Of a stretch of DNA of 64,000 nt, positions 18,530 through 27,554 are shown piece after piece. Below the pieces are notes generated by a model that was not told the origin of the DNA, searched no databases, and was given only the letters and a program-made list of their open reading frames with translations. Source of the stretch: Bog-473 sp963791995 (GTDB taxonomy: Bacteria > Actinomycetota > Acidimicrobiia > Acidimicrobiales > RAAP-2). Position 1 is the stretch's first letter; every line of letters starts with the position of its first letter. The stretch lies in assembly GCA_963791995.1 (NCBI GenBank), contig CAWBUQ010000022.1, positions 62,001 to 126,000 on the forward strand, given 5' to 3'. Both the position numbers and the translations under genes were made by a program.

Positions 18530-19186
18530 TCAGGGCGCAGCCGAATCCGATCCCTGACTCTTTTGCTTTGTGGCGTAGATCGCGGCCTCGGTGCGGCTCG
18601 TCATCTTCAGCTTGCGCAGCAGTCCGGTTACGTAGTTCTTCACAGTGTGCTCGGCCAGAAACATCGCTTCCGCGATCTGCTTGTTCGTCATGCCTTCGGA
18701 AATGTGCTCCAGGATCCGGTGCTCCTGGGGCGAGAGGGAATCGAGCGTGGAATCCGTCTTCGGTGGGTTCGAGATCCTCTCCACCACGCGAGCCACGGCC
18801 CTCGGATCCATCAGTGACTCCCCTTTTGCCACCTTCTTCACGTCCTCAATGAGATCGCGCGCCTTGATCTGTTTGAGGATGTAGCCGGCTGCCCCGGCCA
18901 TAACGCTTGCATAGAGGGCATCGTCGTCAGCGAAGCTCGTCAGCATCAGGCAGAAGAGGTCGGGGTGGGCCGAGCGAAGGTCGCGGCACACCTCGATGCC
19001 GTCGCCATCTTCGAGCCGGACGTCCAGGATCGCCACGTCTGGTTTTGCCAGCGGGACCCGCGTCAACGCCTCGGCAGCGGTGCTGGCCTCGCCCACCACC
19101 TTGAGGTCCGGATCGCTCTCGAGAAGGCTCCGGATGCCCTCACGTACGAGTTCGTGGTCGTCGAGGAGAAAGATGCGGATTGCCAT
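18530..19186 (-). CDS. devR: DevR/DosR-like NarL-family response regulator
   Basis: A 218-residue two-domain regulator. The receiver domain (1-120) has the acidic pair Asp9-Asp10, the phospho-acceptor Asp55 in AILDVRLEDG, and a lysine in YILKQIKA. The LuxR-type helix-turn-helix (about 148-210) reads LSPQEHRILEHISEGMTNKQIAEAMFLAEHTVKNYV, very close to mycobacterial DevR, as is the receiver segment around Asp55. ATG 19186 follows GGAG. It is divergent from the kinase gene 74 bases away. It is the obvious candidate to bind the twelve GGGACnnnnGTCCC boxes in this island. Confidence 0.88.
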   Translation of the reverse strand: MAIRIFLLDDHELVREGIRSLLESDPDLKVVGEASTAAEALTRVPLAKPDVAILDVRLEDGDGIEVCRDLRSAHPDLFCLMLTSFADDDALYASVMAGAAGYILKQIKARDLIEDVKKVAKGESLMDPRAVARVVERISNPPKTDSTLDSLSPQEHRILEHISEGMTNKQIAEAMFLAEHTVKNYVTGLLRKLKMTSRTEAAIYATKQKSQGSDSAAP

Positions 19187-19260
19187 CACTCCATTGTGCC
19201 AGCGACACAACCATCGATGGCGCGCCCGGACCGTCTGCAAGACCTGGCTAGGCTCGCGAC

Positions 19261-20391
19261 GTGCCCTACGCCAGGGTGAGCGATCCCGAGAAGCTTCGCC
19301 GGCTCTTGGGGGCGGTCCTCTTGATCACGAATGACGTCGATCTGCCCCAATTGCTCCGGACCCTCATTGAGGAGGCCTGTTCGTTGGTCGAGGCCCGATA
19401 TGGCGCTCTCGGCGTGCTCAACGAAGCGCACACCGCCCTCGAGCAGTTCCTCACCGTCGGACTGGACGACGATCAGGAACGCGTCATCGGCGCCCGTCCG
19501 ACCGGTCGGGGAGTCCTCGGACTCTTGATTACCGACCCTGTGCCGTTGCGTTTGGACCGAATCGGCCACCACCCCGACAGTTACGGGTTTCCCTCGAACC
19601 ATCCGCCGATGACGTCGTTTCTCGGAGTCCCGCTCCGGGTTCGGGACGAGGTCTATGGCAACCTGTATCTCACCGACAAAGTGGGTGCCGAAGGATTCAG
19701 CGACGAAGACGAGGCGCTGGCGGATGCGCTCGCCGTAGCGACCGGTGTCGCGATCCAGAACCATCGCTTGCACGAGCGGGTGCGGTCGCTCAGCGTCCTC
19801 GATGATCGGGACCGTATCGCCAGGGACCTTCACGACAGAGTGATCCAGCGGATCTACGCGGTCGGCATGAGCCTTGCGGGAGCGGCCAGGTTGGACGATC
19901 TCCCCAAGGTGCATGACCGAGTGGAGCAAGCGGTCGACGATCTCGACTCCACCATCACCGAGATCAGAACGGCCATCTTCGAGCTCGGCGACACCTCGCT
20001 GCCGGCCGGTTTGCGCCACGCGGTGGTCCATCTGGCTGACGAGTTGGCAGCGACTCTGGGGGCGCGTCCCGAGGTCCGTTTTGTAGGCCCGGTGGACAAC
20101 GCGGTTCCACCGCAAGTCGCCGACCACATCATCGCGGTCGTCCGAGAGGCACTGACCAACGCGGCAAAGCACGCCCGGGCCTCTCGCTTCAGCATCGAGA
20201 TCGCCGTGGACAATGACGCCGTGACGGTCGACGTCGTCGACGACGGGATTGGGATAGAGATCGGTCCTGAGGAATCCATGGGCCACGGCCTGATGAATCT
20301 TCGGAATCGAGCGGAGAAGTTGAGCGGCGCCTTTGAGATTGTCTCCGTCGAGACCGGTGGAACACGGCTGAGCTGGTCCGCACCAGTGTGA
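19261..20391 (+). CDS. devS: DevS/DosT-like GAF histidine kinase, single GAF domain
   Basis: A 376-residue cytoplasmic sensor kinase: one GAF domain (about 20-172), a HisKA_3 dimerisation helix with phospho-acceptor His191 in ARDLHDRVIQR, and an HATPase domain (about 275-375) with REALTNAAKHA and DDGIGI. The GAF domain matches GAF-A of mycobacterial DevS: His114 in NHPPM aligns with the haem ligand His149, and Tyr136 with distal-pocket Tyr171 (residue numbers from memory). The second GAF of DevS is absent. GTG 19261 has a poor SD; GTG 19276 is possible. Haem sensing of O2, NO or CO is inferred. Confidence 0.85.
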   Translation: MPYARVSDPEKLRRLLGAVLLITNDVDLPQLLRTLIEEACSLVEARYGALGVLNEAHTALEQFLTVGLDDDQERVIGARPTGRGVLGLLITDPVPLRLDRIGHHPDSYGFPSNHPPMTSFLGVPLRVRDEVYGNLYLTDKVGAEGFSDEDEALADALAVATGVAIQNHRLHERVRSLSVLDDRDRIARDLHDRVIQRIYAVGMSLAGAARLDDLPKVHDRVEQAVDDLDSTITEIRTAIFELGDTSLPAGLRHAVVHLADELAATLGARPEVRFVGPVDNAVPPQVADHIIAVVREALTNAAKHARASRFSIEIAVDNDAVTVDVVDDGIGIEIGPEESMGHGLMNLRNRAEKLSGAFEIVSVETGGTRLSWSAPV

Positions 20392-20439
20392 AAGTGGAGA
20401 CGCCCGAATCAAATGGATCCCATGGGCAGCGCTGAGCGC

Positions 20440-20745
20440 TTAGCGCTCCCGACCGGCTGACGCCGCCCGCGAGACGTCATGTTGGATGCCGACGATGGTG
20501 TCTCGTTGCTCTGCCAGGGACCGACGAAACTCGGCGATCCGCTTCTCCAGCTGAGCACCGAAGGCCTCTGCGGCGTCCTCGTGTCCTGCAACTCTGTCTC
20601 GTATCTCCATGTGAGCGAGGTCGAGCTGGACCAGGAACTCGTCAACGTGCGCCCTCCAGGAGTCCAACATCGACTCGAGGCGTGACATGACATCGAACGC
20701 CTCGGCCGGCGGCGTCGTCTCGTGGGTCTGGTTGTCCGTGGGCAT
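20440..20745 (-). CDS. Hypothetical helical protein, 101 aa
   Basis: A small acidic protein, almost wholly helical, with heptad-like hydrophobic spacing from about residue 17 to 95 (SRLESMLDSWRAHVDEFLVQL, then EKRIAEFRRSLAEQ), suggesting a coiled coil. It has no membrane segment or cysteine. ATG 20745 follows AGGAGGAAA. It is read leftward from the promoter region with two DosR-like boxes, divergent from a stress protein operon, and converges on the kinase gene. Function unknown. Confidence 0.75.
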   Translation of the reverse strand: MPTDNQTHETTPPAEAFDVMSRLESMLDSWRAHVDEFLVQLDLAHMEIRDRVAGHEDAAEAFGAQLEKRIAEFRRSLAEQRDTIVGIQHDVSRAASAGRER

Positions 20746-20869
20746 CGGATTTCCTCCTCAGTGTGGGTGGCTTCTCGAAAGCATGGACGCCACCGACCAC
20801 GCCGCATAGAGGACCATCGTCACATTCGGCACATCAAAGTTGCCGCGGAGGCATTCCCTGGGGGCACAT

Positions 20870-20905
20870 TGGACGGAAGTCCCTGGATCTAGGGACGTTT
20901 TTCCC
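20870..20905. promoter_or_regulatory. Two DosR-like boxes, 22 bp apart, between 20745 and 20972
   Basis: TGGACGGAAGTCCC at 20870-20883 and GGGACGTTTTTCCC at 20892-20905, each one mismatch from GGGACnnnnGTCCC. They face the rightward Usp-PNPOx-phosphoketolase-acetate kinase run and the leftward coiled-coil gene. Confidence 0.72.
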
Positions 20906-20971
20906 TAAGTGGACTGACCCGAATGCGAGGACAATGCCGATAGACCTAGAGAGAATCGTGAGGAGACGGCG

Positions 20972-21415
20972 GTGGAACCGAATGGCCCGAACAGCCACGG
21001 ACTCGGCGAACTTCGAATCGTCGTGGGCACCGATGGCTCGGCCTGCGCCATCCGGGCCGTCGAGTTCGCCGTCAGGGAGGCAGCCAGATGGGGTGCCCTC
21101 CTTCACGTCGTGACCGCGTACCACGAGCAGCCGGCGGGAGCAGGCTTGGTGCTCCCCTTGGGACTCTTCCAGGGATCGGCCGAGGCCGTCGTTTCCGAGG
21201 GGCTGCGCCGGGCCGAGGAAGTCGATCCCACAGTGGTCCTCAAGGGCGAGGCTGTGGTCGGGACCGCTGGCGTCGCCCTCGCAACATTGAGCGAAGGAGC
21301 CGTGGCGCTGGTGGTGGGAACGCGAGGCCACAACGAACTGTCCGGCCTCTTCTTGGGCTCTGTCTCCCAGTACGTCCTGCATCACGCGACCTGCACCACG
21401 ATCGTGGTGCGCTGA
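20972..21415 (+). CDS. Universal stress protein, UspA family
   Basis: A 147-residue single Usp domain opening LRIVVGTDGSACAIRAVEFA. The nucleotide loop is GTRG-9-GS, followed by VSQYVLHHATCTTIVVR. GTG 20972 follows AGGAG at 20961-20965. It heads the likely operon Usp, hypothetical, PNPOx-like, phosphoketolase, acetate kinase. It is closely similar to the protein at 27555-27992: the C-terminal pattern LGSVSxYVLHxATCTTxxVR is shared, so the two are recent paralogues. Confidence 0.9.
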   Translation: MEPNGPNSHGLGELRIVVGTDGSACAIRAVEFAVREAARWGALLHVVTAYHEQPAGAGLVLPLGLFQGSAEAVVSEGLRRAEEVDPTVVLKGEAVVGTAGVALATLSEGAVALVVGTRGHNELSGLFLGSVSQYVLHHATCTTIVVR

Positions 21416-21417
21416 CG

Positions 21418-22001
21418 ATGATGCGCTCGGTCGGCGACTCCAACTCGTCGCGGCTGCGGACCGCTGAGCCACCCGGCGCGACCGGCGGCCAAGCAGCGGT
21501 AGACGGAAGCCTCTTTGCCGTGGATGATCTCTTGGCGACGTACGCCCGTCACCAAGAAGAGATCGCGGACCGCGGCCGAGCCGACGTCTTGGAGCGTCAG
21601 CGTTTTGTGCACGCAGCAGCGTGCATGTTCGAACGGGTGGTGCAGCCTGCCTTTCGGGATGTTGCCGAGCGGCTCAACGGCCATGGCGGAGTGGCCTCAT
21701 CGAGGAGCGTCCGGCAGATGAGCGTCACGGCCAGAGATTGACCTCGTGGATCTCACTGGAAGGCCCCGTCGCCCCCCCTCCACGCGTTGACCGGAACCCC
21801 TACGTCCAGCTCGAGGTCGATGTGCCCTGGCGGAACGTCACGGTCTGGGAGGGCGACATATGGCAGAAGCTCGGAGCGAGCCGTGTCACCGAGCCCTTCA
21901 CGCTGGAGCAACTCACAACCGAGAATGTGACAGACAGGGCGCTGGGCGTCCTGCGCAGAACCGTCAATCGCGGCGACCTGCCCAAGGAGGCGGCACAATG
22001 A
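21418..22001 (+). CDS. Hypothetical protein, probably one gene with a frame slip near 21690
   Basis: Two frames abut: the first (107 codons from ATG 21418, two bases after the Usp stop) and the second running to the stop at 22001. The first is helical (VDDLLATYARHQEEIADR...AACMFERVVQPAFRDVAERLNGHGG). The second contains LIEERPADE, RNPYVQLEVDVPWRNVTVWEGDIWQ and a helical end. Joined they give about 193 residues. The last codons overlap the next start as ATGA. No family recognised. If the slip is real rather than an error, these are two small proteins. Confidence 0.55.
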
Positions 22002-22651
22002 AACTCGACCCTCGAGGCTCGACCGTGCTCGGCGAAGGCGCCTGCCGAGAACACCTCACGCGTGCGGGGGCATCGGCGGGGATCGGACGAGTCGCAATCA
22101 ACGGGGCCCACTCGCCCTATGTCATTCCCGTGAACTTCACGGTGATCGAGGGTGGGATCGTGATCCGCCTCGGAACAGGGTGGGCCGCGTTTCACCTCGA
22201 TGGCGCCGCCGTGACGTTCGAGACCGATCAGGCGGAGGCAGCCCAGCATTCCGGTTGGAGTGTCGTAGTCGAGGGCGTCGCCCGCACGGTTCCGTACGAC
22301 GAGGTCGGCCGACTCGGCGTCAACCTCCCGAACCCCATGGTGGCCGTACCGGGTGTACGCGTGTTCGAGATCATCCCGTTCAAGGTGACGGGTCGTGCCG
22401 TCGAACCCGACCTGCGGGGTGCGCAGAACGAGACGGCCGGCGAGTCACTCGAAAACCTGGTGGAGCCCAGAAAACTGCGCCTCGGACGGGACGGAGCCAG
22501 GGAGCTCGCCTCCGTCTTGCGTTCGGTGCTCGGCGACCTCAGCTCGGAAATAGCTGACACCGACAATCCGGAGTTCCGGAGGACCCTGCTCGAGCGTCGC
22601 CGCCTCCTCGAAGGCATCGGCGCACAGTTGGCGAACCCCGACGTCACGTGA
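21998..22651 (+). CDS. Pyridoxamine 5'-phosphate oxidase-like flavin-binding protein
   Basis: A 217-residue protein. Residues 10-130 form a split beta-barrel of the PNPOx-like type (IGRVAINGAHSPYVIPVNFTV, then VIRLGTGWAAF, then VTFETDQAEAAQHSGWSVVVEG). These usually bind FMN or F420. The C-terminal 70 residues are helical and are not part of the usual fold. ATG 21998 has AAGGAGG at 21984-21990 and overlaps the upstream stop as ATGA. M. tuberculosis Rv0080, a DosR-regulon gene, is of the same fold. Substrate unknown. Confidence 0.8.
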   Translation: MKLDPRGSTVLGEGACREHLTRAGASAGIGRVAINGAHSPYVIPVNFTVIEGGIVIRLGTGWAAFHLDGAAVTFETDQAEAAQHSGWSVVVEGVARTVPYDEVGRLGVNLPNPMVAVPGVRVFEIIPFKVTGRAVEPDLRGAQNETAGESLENLVEPRKLRLGRDGARELASVLRSVLGDLSSEIADTDNPEFRRTLLERRRLLEGIGAQLANPDVT

Positions 22652-22747
22652 CGGGATCGTGCAGTTTCAGCAGGTGGGACCGGTCATGTCGATAGAGGTG
22701 CTCGTGAGGCAAGCCGGCGAGGTCGTCCCGGCTGTGGCCACAGATTC

Positions 22748-25174
22748 GTGGTGACGTCCCGACCTCCGCTGCCGGGAGCGTCACCCGCACTCCGCGAGGG
22801 AGGCGAGGAGGCCTCTGCCGTCTTGGGATCGGACGAGCTCCAGGCCATCGATGCCTACTGGCGGGCGGCCAACTATTGCTCGGTCGGTCAGATCTACCTC
22901 CTCGACAACCCGCTATTGCGAGAGCCGCTTCGGGCTGAGCACGTCAAGCCGCGCTTGATGGGCCATTTCGGCACGACGCCGGGCCTCAACCTGATTTACA
23001 CCCACCTCAACCGCGTCATCACCGCCAGGGACCTCGACATGATCTACGTGATCGGCCCCGGACACGGAGGGCCGGGCATCGTTGCCAACACATATCTGGA
23101 AGGCACCTACAGCGAGTTCTACCCTCACATCACGCAGGACCTGGAAGGCCTGCGGCAGCTCTTCCGGCAGTTCTCCTTCCCAGGCGGTATTCCGAGCCAC
23201 GTGTCGCCGGGGACGCCGGGCTCGATTCACGAAGGAGGAGAACTCGGGTACTCGCTCATGCACGCCTACGGGGCTGCCTTCGACAATCCGGATCTTGTCG
23301 TGGCCTGCGTCATCGGCGACGGAGAGGCCGAGACGGCTCCCCTGGCCGGATCCTGGCACTCCAATAAATTCCTCAATCCGGTGGGAGATGGCGCGGTGCT
23401 CCCCATCCTCCACCTCAACGGCTACAAGATCGCCAACCCGACCATCTTGGCTCGGATCGGTGAGGACGAGTTGCGGTGGCTGCTCGAGGGCTACGGCCAT
23501 AGCCCGATCTTCGTTGCGGGCGACAACCCTTTCGATGTGCATGAGCAGCTGGCCGCGGCGCTCGATCGAGCCCTCGACGAGATTGCCGACATCCAGACCA
23601 CGGCCCGCAGCCGCACCACGGGTGCTCGCCCGGCCTGGCCCATGATCGTCTTGCGGACGCCCAAAGGCTGGACCGGTCCGAAGACCGTCGACGGGCTGCC
23701 GGTCGAGGGCACGTTCCGCTCCCATCAGGTGCCCGTCGGAGACGTCCGCACCAACCCTGAGCATCTCGCCGTGCTCGAAACGTGGATGCGCAGCTATCGG
23801 GCCGAGGAGCTCTTCGACGAGGCCGGGCGTCTCCTCCCTGAGCTGGCTGCACTGGCGCCGTCGGGCGCGCGCCGCATGGGTGCGAACCCCCACGCCAACG
23901 GAGGGCTCCTTCTCAAGGACCTCACCATGCCGGACTTCACCCGCTACGGGGTGCCCGTCGCACGACCAGCCACGGCTTGGGTGGAGCCGACGAGGGTGCT
24001 CGGAGAACTGCTGCGCGACGTCATCAACGCGAATCCCACAACGTTCCGCTTGGTCGGACCCGACGAAACCGTTTCGAACCGGCTCGGGGCCGTCTTCGAG
24101 GCAACCGAACGCGTCTGGGAGGCCGACATCCGACCGACCGACGAGCATCTCGCACCCCAGGGCCGGGTCATGGAGGTCCTCAGCGAGCACCTGTGCGAGG
24201 GATGGTTGGAGGGCTACCTCCTCACCGGCCGCCACGGTCTGTTCAACTGCTACGAGGCATTCGTCCCCATCATCGATTCGATGCTCAACCAACATGCCAA
24301 GTGGTTGAAGACCTCTCGGGGCATCCCGTGGCGGCGCCCCATCGCGTCGCTGAACTATCTCCTCACGAGCCACGTCTGGCGCCAGGACCACAATGGGTTC
24401 TCCCACCAGGACACCGGTTTCATCGACCATCTGGTCAACAAGAACTCGGACCAAGTGCGCATCTACCTCCCCCCGGATGTGAACACCCTGCTCTCCGTGG
24501 CCGACCATTGCCTCAAGAGCCGCGACTACGTCAATCTGGTCGTTGTCGGCAAACAGCCGGCTTTGACGTACCTTTCGATGGAGGACGCAGTGGCCCACTG
24601 CACGAGGGGTGTGGGCATTTTCGAGTGGGCGAGCAATGACGCCCAGGAGATTCCCGATGTCGTTCTCGCTTGTGCCGGCGACGTTCCCACACTCGAGACA
24701 GTTGCAGCAGCGCAGCTCTTGAGACGGCACCTCCCGTCACTGCGGGTGAGGGTCGTCAACGTGGTCGACCTCATGCGGCTTTGTGACCGGGATTCGCACC
24801 CCCATGGCCTCTCCGACCGCGAGTTCGACGAGCTCTTCACGAGCGACCGTCCCGTCATCTTCGCCTACCACGGTTATCCATGGCTGATCCATCGCCTCAC
24901 CTACCGCCGCGCCAACCACGACAACCTCCACGTACGAGGCTTTCGCGAGGAGGGCACCACCACCACTCCATTCGACATGGTGATGCTCAACGACCTCGAT
25001 CGGTTTCACCTGGTCATGGACGTCATCGACCGTGTGCCCGGCCTCGGGGAGCGGGCTGCAGGCCTTCGTCAAGACATGCAAGACGCGCGGCTCAGAGCAC
25101 GTTCCTATACCCGGACGCACGGGGAAGACCCTCCCGAGATCACCGACTGGGTCTGGAGCGAGTACGCGTCATGA
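22748..25174 (+). CDS. xfp: Xylulose-5-phosphate/fructose-6-phosphate phosphoketolase
   Basis: An 808-residue thiamine-diphosphate enzyme that cleaves xylulose-5-P or fructose-6-P with phosphate into acetyl phosphate and a triose or tetrose phosphate. Diagnostic segments include YIGPGHGGPG-type residues (VIGPGHGGPGIVANTYLEG), SPGTPGSIHEGGELGYSL, VIGDGEAETAPLAGSWHSNKF (ThDP/Mg motif), and RQDHNGFSHQDTGFID. Full length with no slip. GTG 22748 or 22751 starts it. The acetate kinase gene follows with an ATGA overlap, so acetyl phosphate made here can be used directly for ATP. Confidence 0.95.
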   Translation: MVTSRPPLPGASPALREGGEEASAVLGSDELQAIDAYWRAANYCSVGQIYLLDNPLLREPLRAEHVKPRLMGHFGTTPGLNLIYTHLNRVITARDLDMIYVIGPGHGGPGIVANTYLEGTYSEFYPHITQDLEGLRQLFRQFSFPGGIPSHVSPGTPGSIHEGGELGYSLMHAYGAAFDNPDLVVACVIGDGEAETAPLAGSWHSNKFLNPVGDGAVLPILHLNGYKIANPTILARIGEDELRWLLEGYGHSPIFVAGDNPFDVHEQLAAALDRALDEIADIQTTARSRTTGARPAWPMIVLRTPKGWTGPKTVDGLPVEGTFRSHQVPVGDVRTNPEHLAVLETWMRSYRAEELFDEAGRLLPELAALAPSGARRMGANPHANGGLLLKDLTMPDFTRYGVPVARPATAWVEPTRVLGELLRDVINANPTTFRLVGPDETVSNRLGAVFEATERVWEADIRPTDEHLAPQGRVMEVLSEHLCEGWLEGYLLTGRHGLFNCYEAFVPIIDSMLNQHAKWLKTSRGIPWRRPIASLNYLLTSHVWRQDHNGFSHQDTGFIDHLVNKNSDQVRIYLPPDVNTLLSVADHCLKSRDYVNLVVVGKQPALTYLSMEDAVAHCTRGVGIFEWASNDAQEIPDVVLACAGDVPTLETVAAAQLLRRHLPSLRVRVVNVVDLMRLCDRDSHPHGLSDREFDELFTSDRPVIFAYHGYPWLIHRLTYRRANHDNLHVRGFREEGTTTTPFDMVMLNDLDRFHLVMDVIDRVPGLGERAAGLRQDMQDARLRARSYTRTHGEDPPEITDWVWSEYAS

Positions 25175-26262
25175 ACCTGCTGGTCGTCAACGCCGGCTCT
25201 TCCAGCCTCAAGGTGCGTGTCCTCAACGACGACGACGACCTTGTGCATGCCGTCGACCTGCCGGCTGACCGCGGCATATTCGATCCGACCTCGCTGAGAC
25301 GATTCCTCGCGGAATGTCCTGAATCCATGGCTGCGGTCGGCCACCGCATCGTCCACGGCGGCTTGTACTTTGCCGGTCCGTCACGACTGGACGCGGCAAC
25401 CACCGAGGCATTGCGCGGACTCGTCTCAATGGCCCCCCTCCATCAGACCGCCGGACTCCGGGCCGCCGACATCGTCGGTGAGGCCCTGGGTGACGTGCCG
25501 GCGGTTGCCTGCTTCGATACCGCTTTTCACTCGACGCTGCCCGAAGCAGCGGCCACATACGCCGTCCCGGTCGAATGGCGGGAGTTGGGTGTGCGTCGCT
25601 TTGGCTTCCACGGCCTGAGCCACGGCTACGCGTGGCGGCGGACGATCGAGCTCATGGGACACTCCGGTGCTGGTGTCCGCGTGGTCACCTGCCATTTGGG
25701 TGCGGGCGCCTCCTTGGCCGCCGTCCTCGAAGGCCGTTCGGTCGATACGACGATGGGCTTCACGCCCCTCGAGGGCCTCGTCATGGCGACGCGGTCGGGC
25801 ACGGTCGATCCAGGCCTGATCCTGTGGCTCGCCCAGGAGCAAGGGGTCCCGGTCAGCGAGATCGCCAGCGTGCTCGAGCACGAATCGGGACTGTACGCAT
25901 TGGCCGGATCGTCGGACATGGCGGAAGTGGAAGCGCTGGTCGCCGACGGGCACGCCGACGCTCAGCTTGCCTTCGATGTCTACGTGCACCGACTCCGGGC
26001 AGCCATGGCGGCGATGGTCAGCGCTTTGGGAGGTGTCGATGCCGTCACCTTCACGGGAGGGGTGGGGGAGAACGCAGCGCACCTGCGGGCCGAGGTGCTG
26101 TCGACGATGGGCTTCCTTCGACTCTCCCTCGATGAGGAGACGAACAGGTCAGCCGAGCCGGATGCGGAGATCACCGGGGCGCGTTCGCGCGTCAGGGTCT
26201 TCGTGGTCCGGGCAAGAGAGGATCTCCAGATAGCCGGGGAGGTTCGCTCGCTCCTCTGGTGA
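25171..26262 (+). CDS. ackA: Acetate kinase
   Basis: A 363-residue enzyme making acetate and ATP from acetyl phosphate and ADP. NAGSSSLK at 7-14, GHRIVHGG, FDTAFH, FGFHGLSH, HLGAGASLAA, DTTMGFTPLEGL and FTGGVGENAA mark the acetokinase fold and its active site. It is shorter than many AckA proteins, mainly in the N-terminal domain. ATG 25171 overlaps the phosphoketolase stop. Together they form a fermentative bypass giving one ATP per acetyl phosphate, here apparently under the dormancy promoter at 20870. Confidence 0.95.
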   Translation: MNLLVVNAGSSSLKVRVLNDDDDLVHAVDLPADRGIFDPTSLRRFLAECPESMAAVGHRIVHGGLYFAGPSRLDAATTEALRGLVSMAPLHQTAGLRAADIVGEALGDVPAVACFDTAFHSTLPEAAATYAVPVEWRELGVRRFGFHGLSHGYAWRRTIELMGHSGAGVRVVTCHLGAGASLAAVLEGRSVDTTMGFTPLEGLVMATRSGTVDPGLILWLAQEQGVPVSEIASVLEHESGLYALAGSSDMAEVEALVADGHADAQLAFDVYVHRLRAAMAAMVSALGGVDAVTFTGGVGENAAHLRAEVLSTMGFLRLSLDEETNRSAEPDAEITGARSRVRVFVVRAREDLQIAGEVRSLLW

Positions 26263-26314
26263 GGGAAGAGGCCGACGGGTCGATCCCGCAGATGCGCTGT
26301 CCTGGCGTGCGCTC

Positions 26315-27355
26315 CTACCGGCTGATGACGACCTTGAGCGCCCCGGTCTCGGATGCACGCCCGAAGGCGTCATAGGCCTCGAGCATTTGGTCCAGTGTGA
26401 AGTGATGGGTGACGAACTGGCTCCCGTCGAGCTGGCCCGACGTCAAGAGCCGGAGCAGGGTCGGCGTCGAGTACGCGTCGACCAATCCGGTCGTCATCGT
26501 GACATCGCGGATCCACAGCGACTCGAGATGCAGTGTCGCCGGCTTCCCGTGCACCCCGATGTTGGCCACGTGGCCGCCCGGGCGGACGAGTGCGGTGCAC
26601 AACTCGAAGCTCTCCGGCACGCCGACGGCCTCAATGGCGACGTCGGCACCGAGACCATCGGTCAAACTCCGCACGACTGCGATGGGGTCGTCGGACCCGT
26701 TGTTGACCGTCACGTCGGCACCAAAGCTCTTGGCGGCATCGAGTCGGGCGTCGGCCAGATCGACGGCCACGATGTGGCTCGGTGAGAACAGTTGCGCTCC
26801 CATGATGGCGGCAAGGCCGATCGGTCCCGCGCCGACGACGGCAACGGTGTCGCCCGGTTGAACGTGGCCGTTCAGCACCCCGACTTCGTATGACGTCGGG
26901 AGGATGTCAGCCAGCATCAGGACGTGTTCGTCCGCCACCCCGTCGGGGACGAGGTACGTCGATGTGTCCGCGAAAGGCACGCGTACCAGCTCTGCCTGGG
27001 TTCCGTCGATGAGGTGGCCGAGGATCCACCCCCCACCTCCCAGGCACTGCCCGTAGCGGCTCTCGCGGCAGAACCGACAGACTCCACAGGCCGAGATACA
27101 CGAAACCAGTACACGCTGGCCCACGTCCCGGGTCTTTACGCCCGCGCCTACTTCGACAATGGTGCCGACAGCCTCGTGCCCGAGGATCCTTCCAGCAGTC
27201 GTCTCGGGAACGTCGCCCTTCAAGATGTGCAGATCCGTGCCGCAAATGGTCGTGGCGTCCACCTGGACGATGACATCGCTGTCATGCTCGATCTTGGGAT
27301 CGGCTACCTCGGTCCAGCTCTTCTTGCCCGGTCCCTCGTACACGAGTGCTTTCAC
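26315..27355 (-). CDS. Zinc-dependent alcohol dehydrogenase, MDR family
   Basis: A 346-residue medium-chain dehydrogenase. Catalytic zinc ligands are Cys38 (CGTDLH) and His60-Glu61 (GHEAVG); the structural zinc cysteines are Cys90, 93, 96 and 104. The cofactor loop is VGAGPIGLAAI. GTG 27355 has GGAGG seven bases upstream; an ATG at 27382 lacks one. It is divergent from a stress protein across three DosR-like boxes. A role in disposing of reducing power as alcohol in low oxygen is inferred; formaldehyde or other aldehydes are equally possible substrates. Confidence 0.9.
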   Translation of the reverse strand: MKALVYEGPGKKSWTEVADPKIEHDSDVIVQVDATTICGTDLHILKGDVPETTAGRILGHEAVGTIVEVGAGVKTRDVGQRVLVSCISACGVCRFCRESRYGQCLGGGGWILGHLIDGTQAELVRVPFADTSTYLVPDGVADEHVLMLADILPTSYEVGVLNGHVQPGDTVAVVGAGPIGLAAIMGAQLFSPSHIVAVDLADARLDAAKSFGADVTVNNGSDDPIAVVRSLTDGLGADVAIEAVGVPESFELCTALVRPGGHVANIGVHGKPATLHLESLWIRDVTMTTGLVDAYSTPTLLRLLTSGQLDGSQFVTHHFTLDQMLEAYDAFGRASETGALKVVISR

Positions 27356-27410
27356 TGTCGTACCTCCGCTGTGTGTTGCCATGGTGCAAGCAATGGATCG
27401 ACCACGACTA

Positions 27411-27486
27411 CGGACCAACGTCCCATTCCGGTTCTCCCCTCGGCACCAATGGGACCCATGTCCCTGGACACCGGGACGTTCTTCCG
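27411..27486. promoter_or_regulatory. Three DosR-like boxes between the dehydrogenase and a stress protein
   Basis: CGGACCAACGTCCC at 27411-27424, GGGACCCATGTCCC at 27451-27464 (perfect arms) and GGGACGTTCTTCCG at 27473-27486. The last two start 22 bases apart. The group is 56 bases from the dehydrogenase start and 69 from the Usp start. Confidence 0.78.
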
Positions 27487-27554
27487 TAGTGGCCGAACTG
27501 GGATCGGGCAATCCTGGAGTGGGATCGAACACCACGAGTGGAGAGGACGGGACA

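Noticed and set aside
22687..22755. A 22-codon frame (MSIEVLVRQ...) ending at the phosphoketolase start
   Set aside because: Too short, no conserved feature and only a weak SD; could be a leader peptide but nothing supports it.
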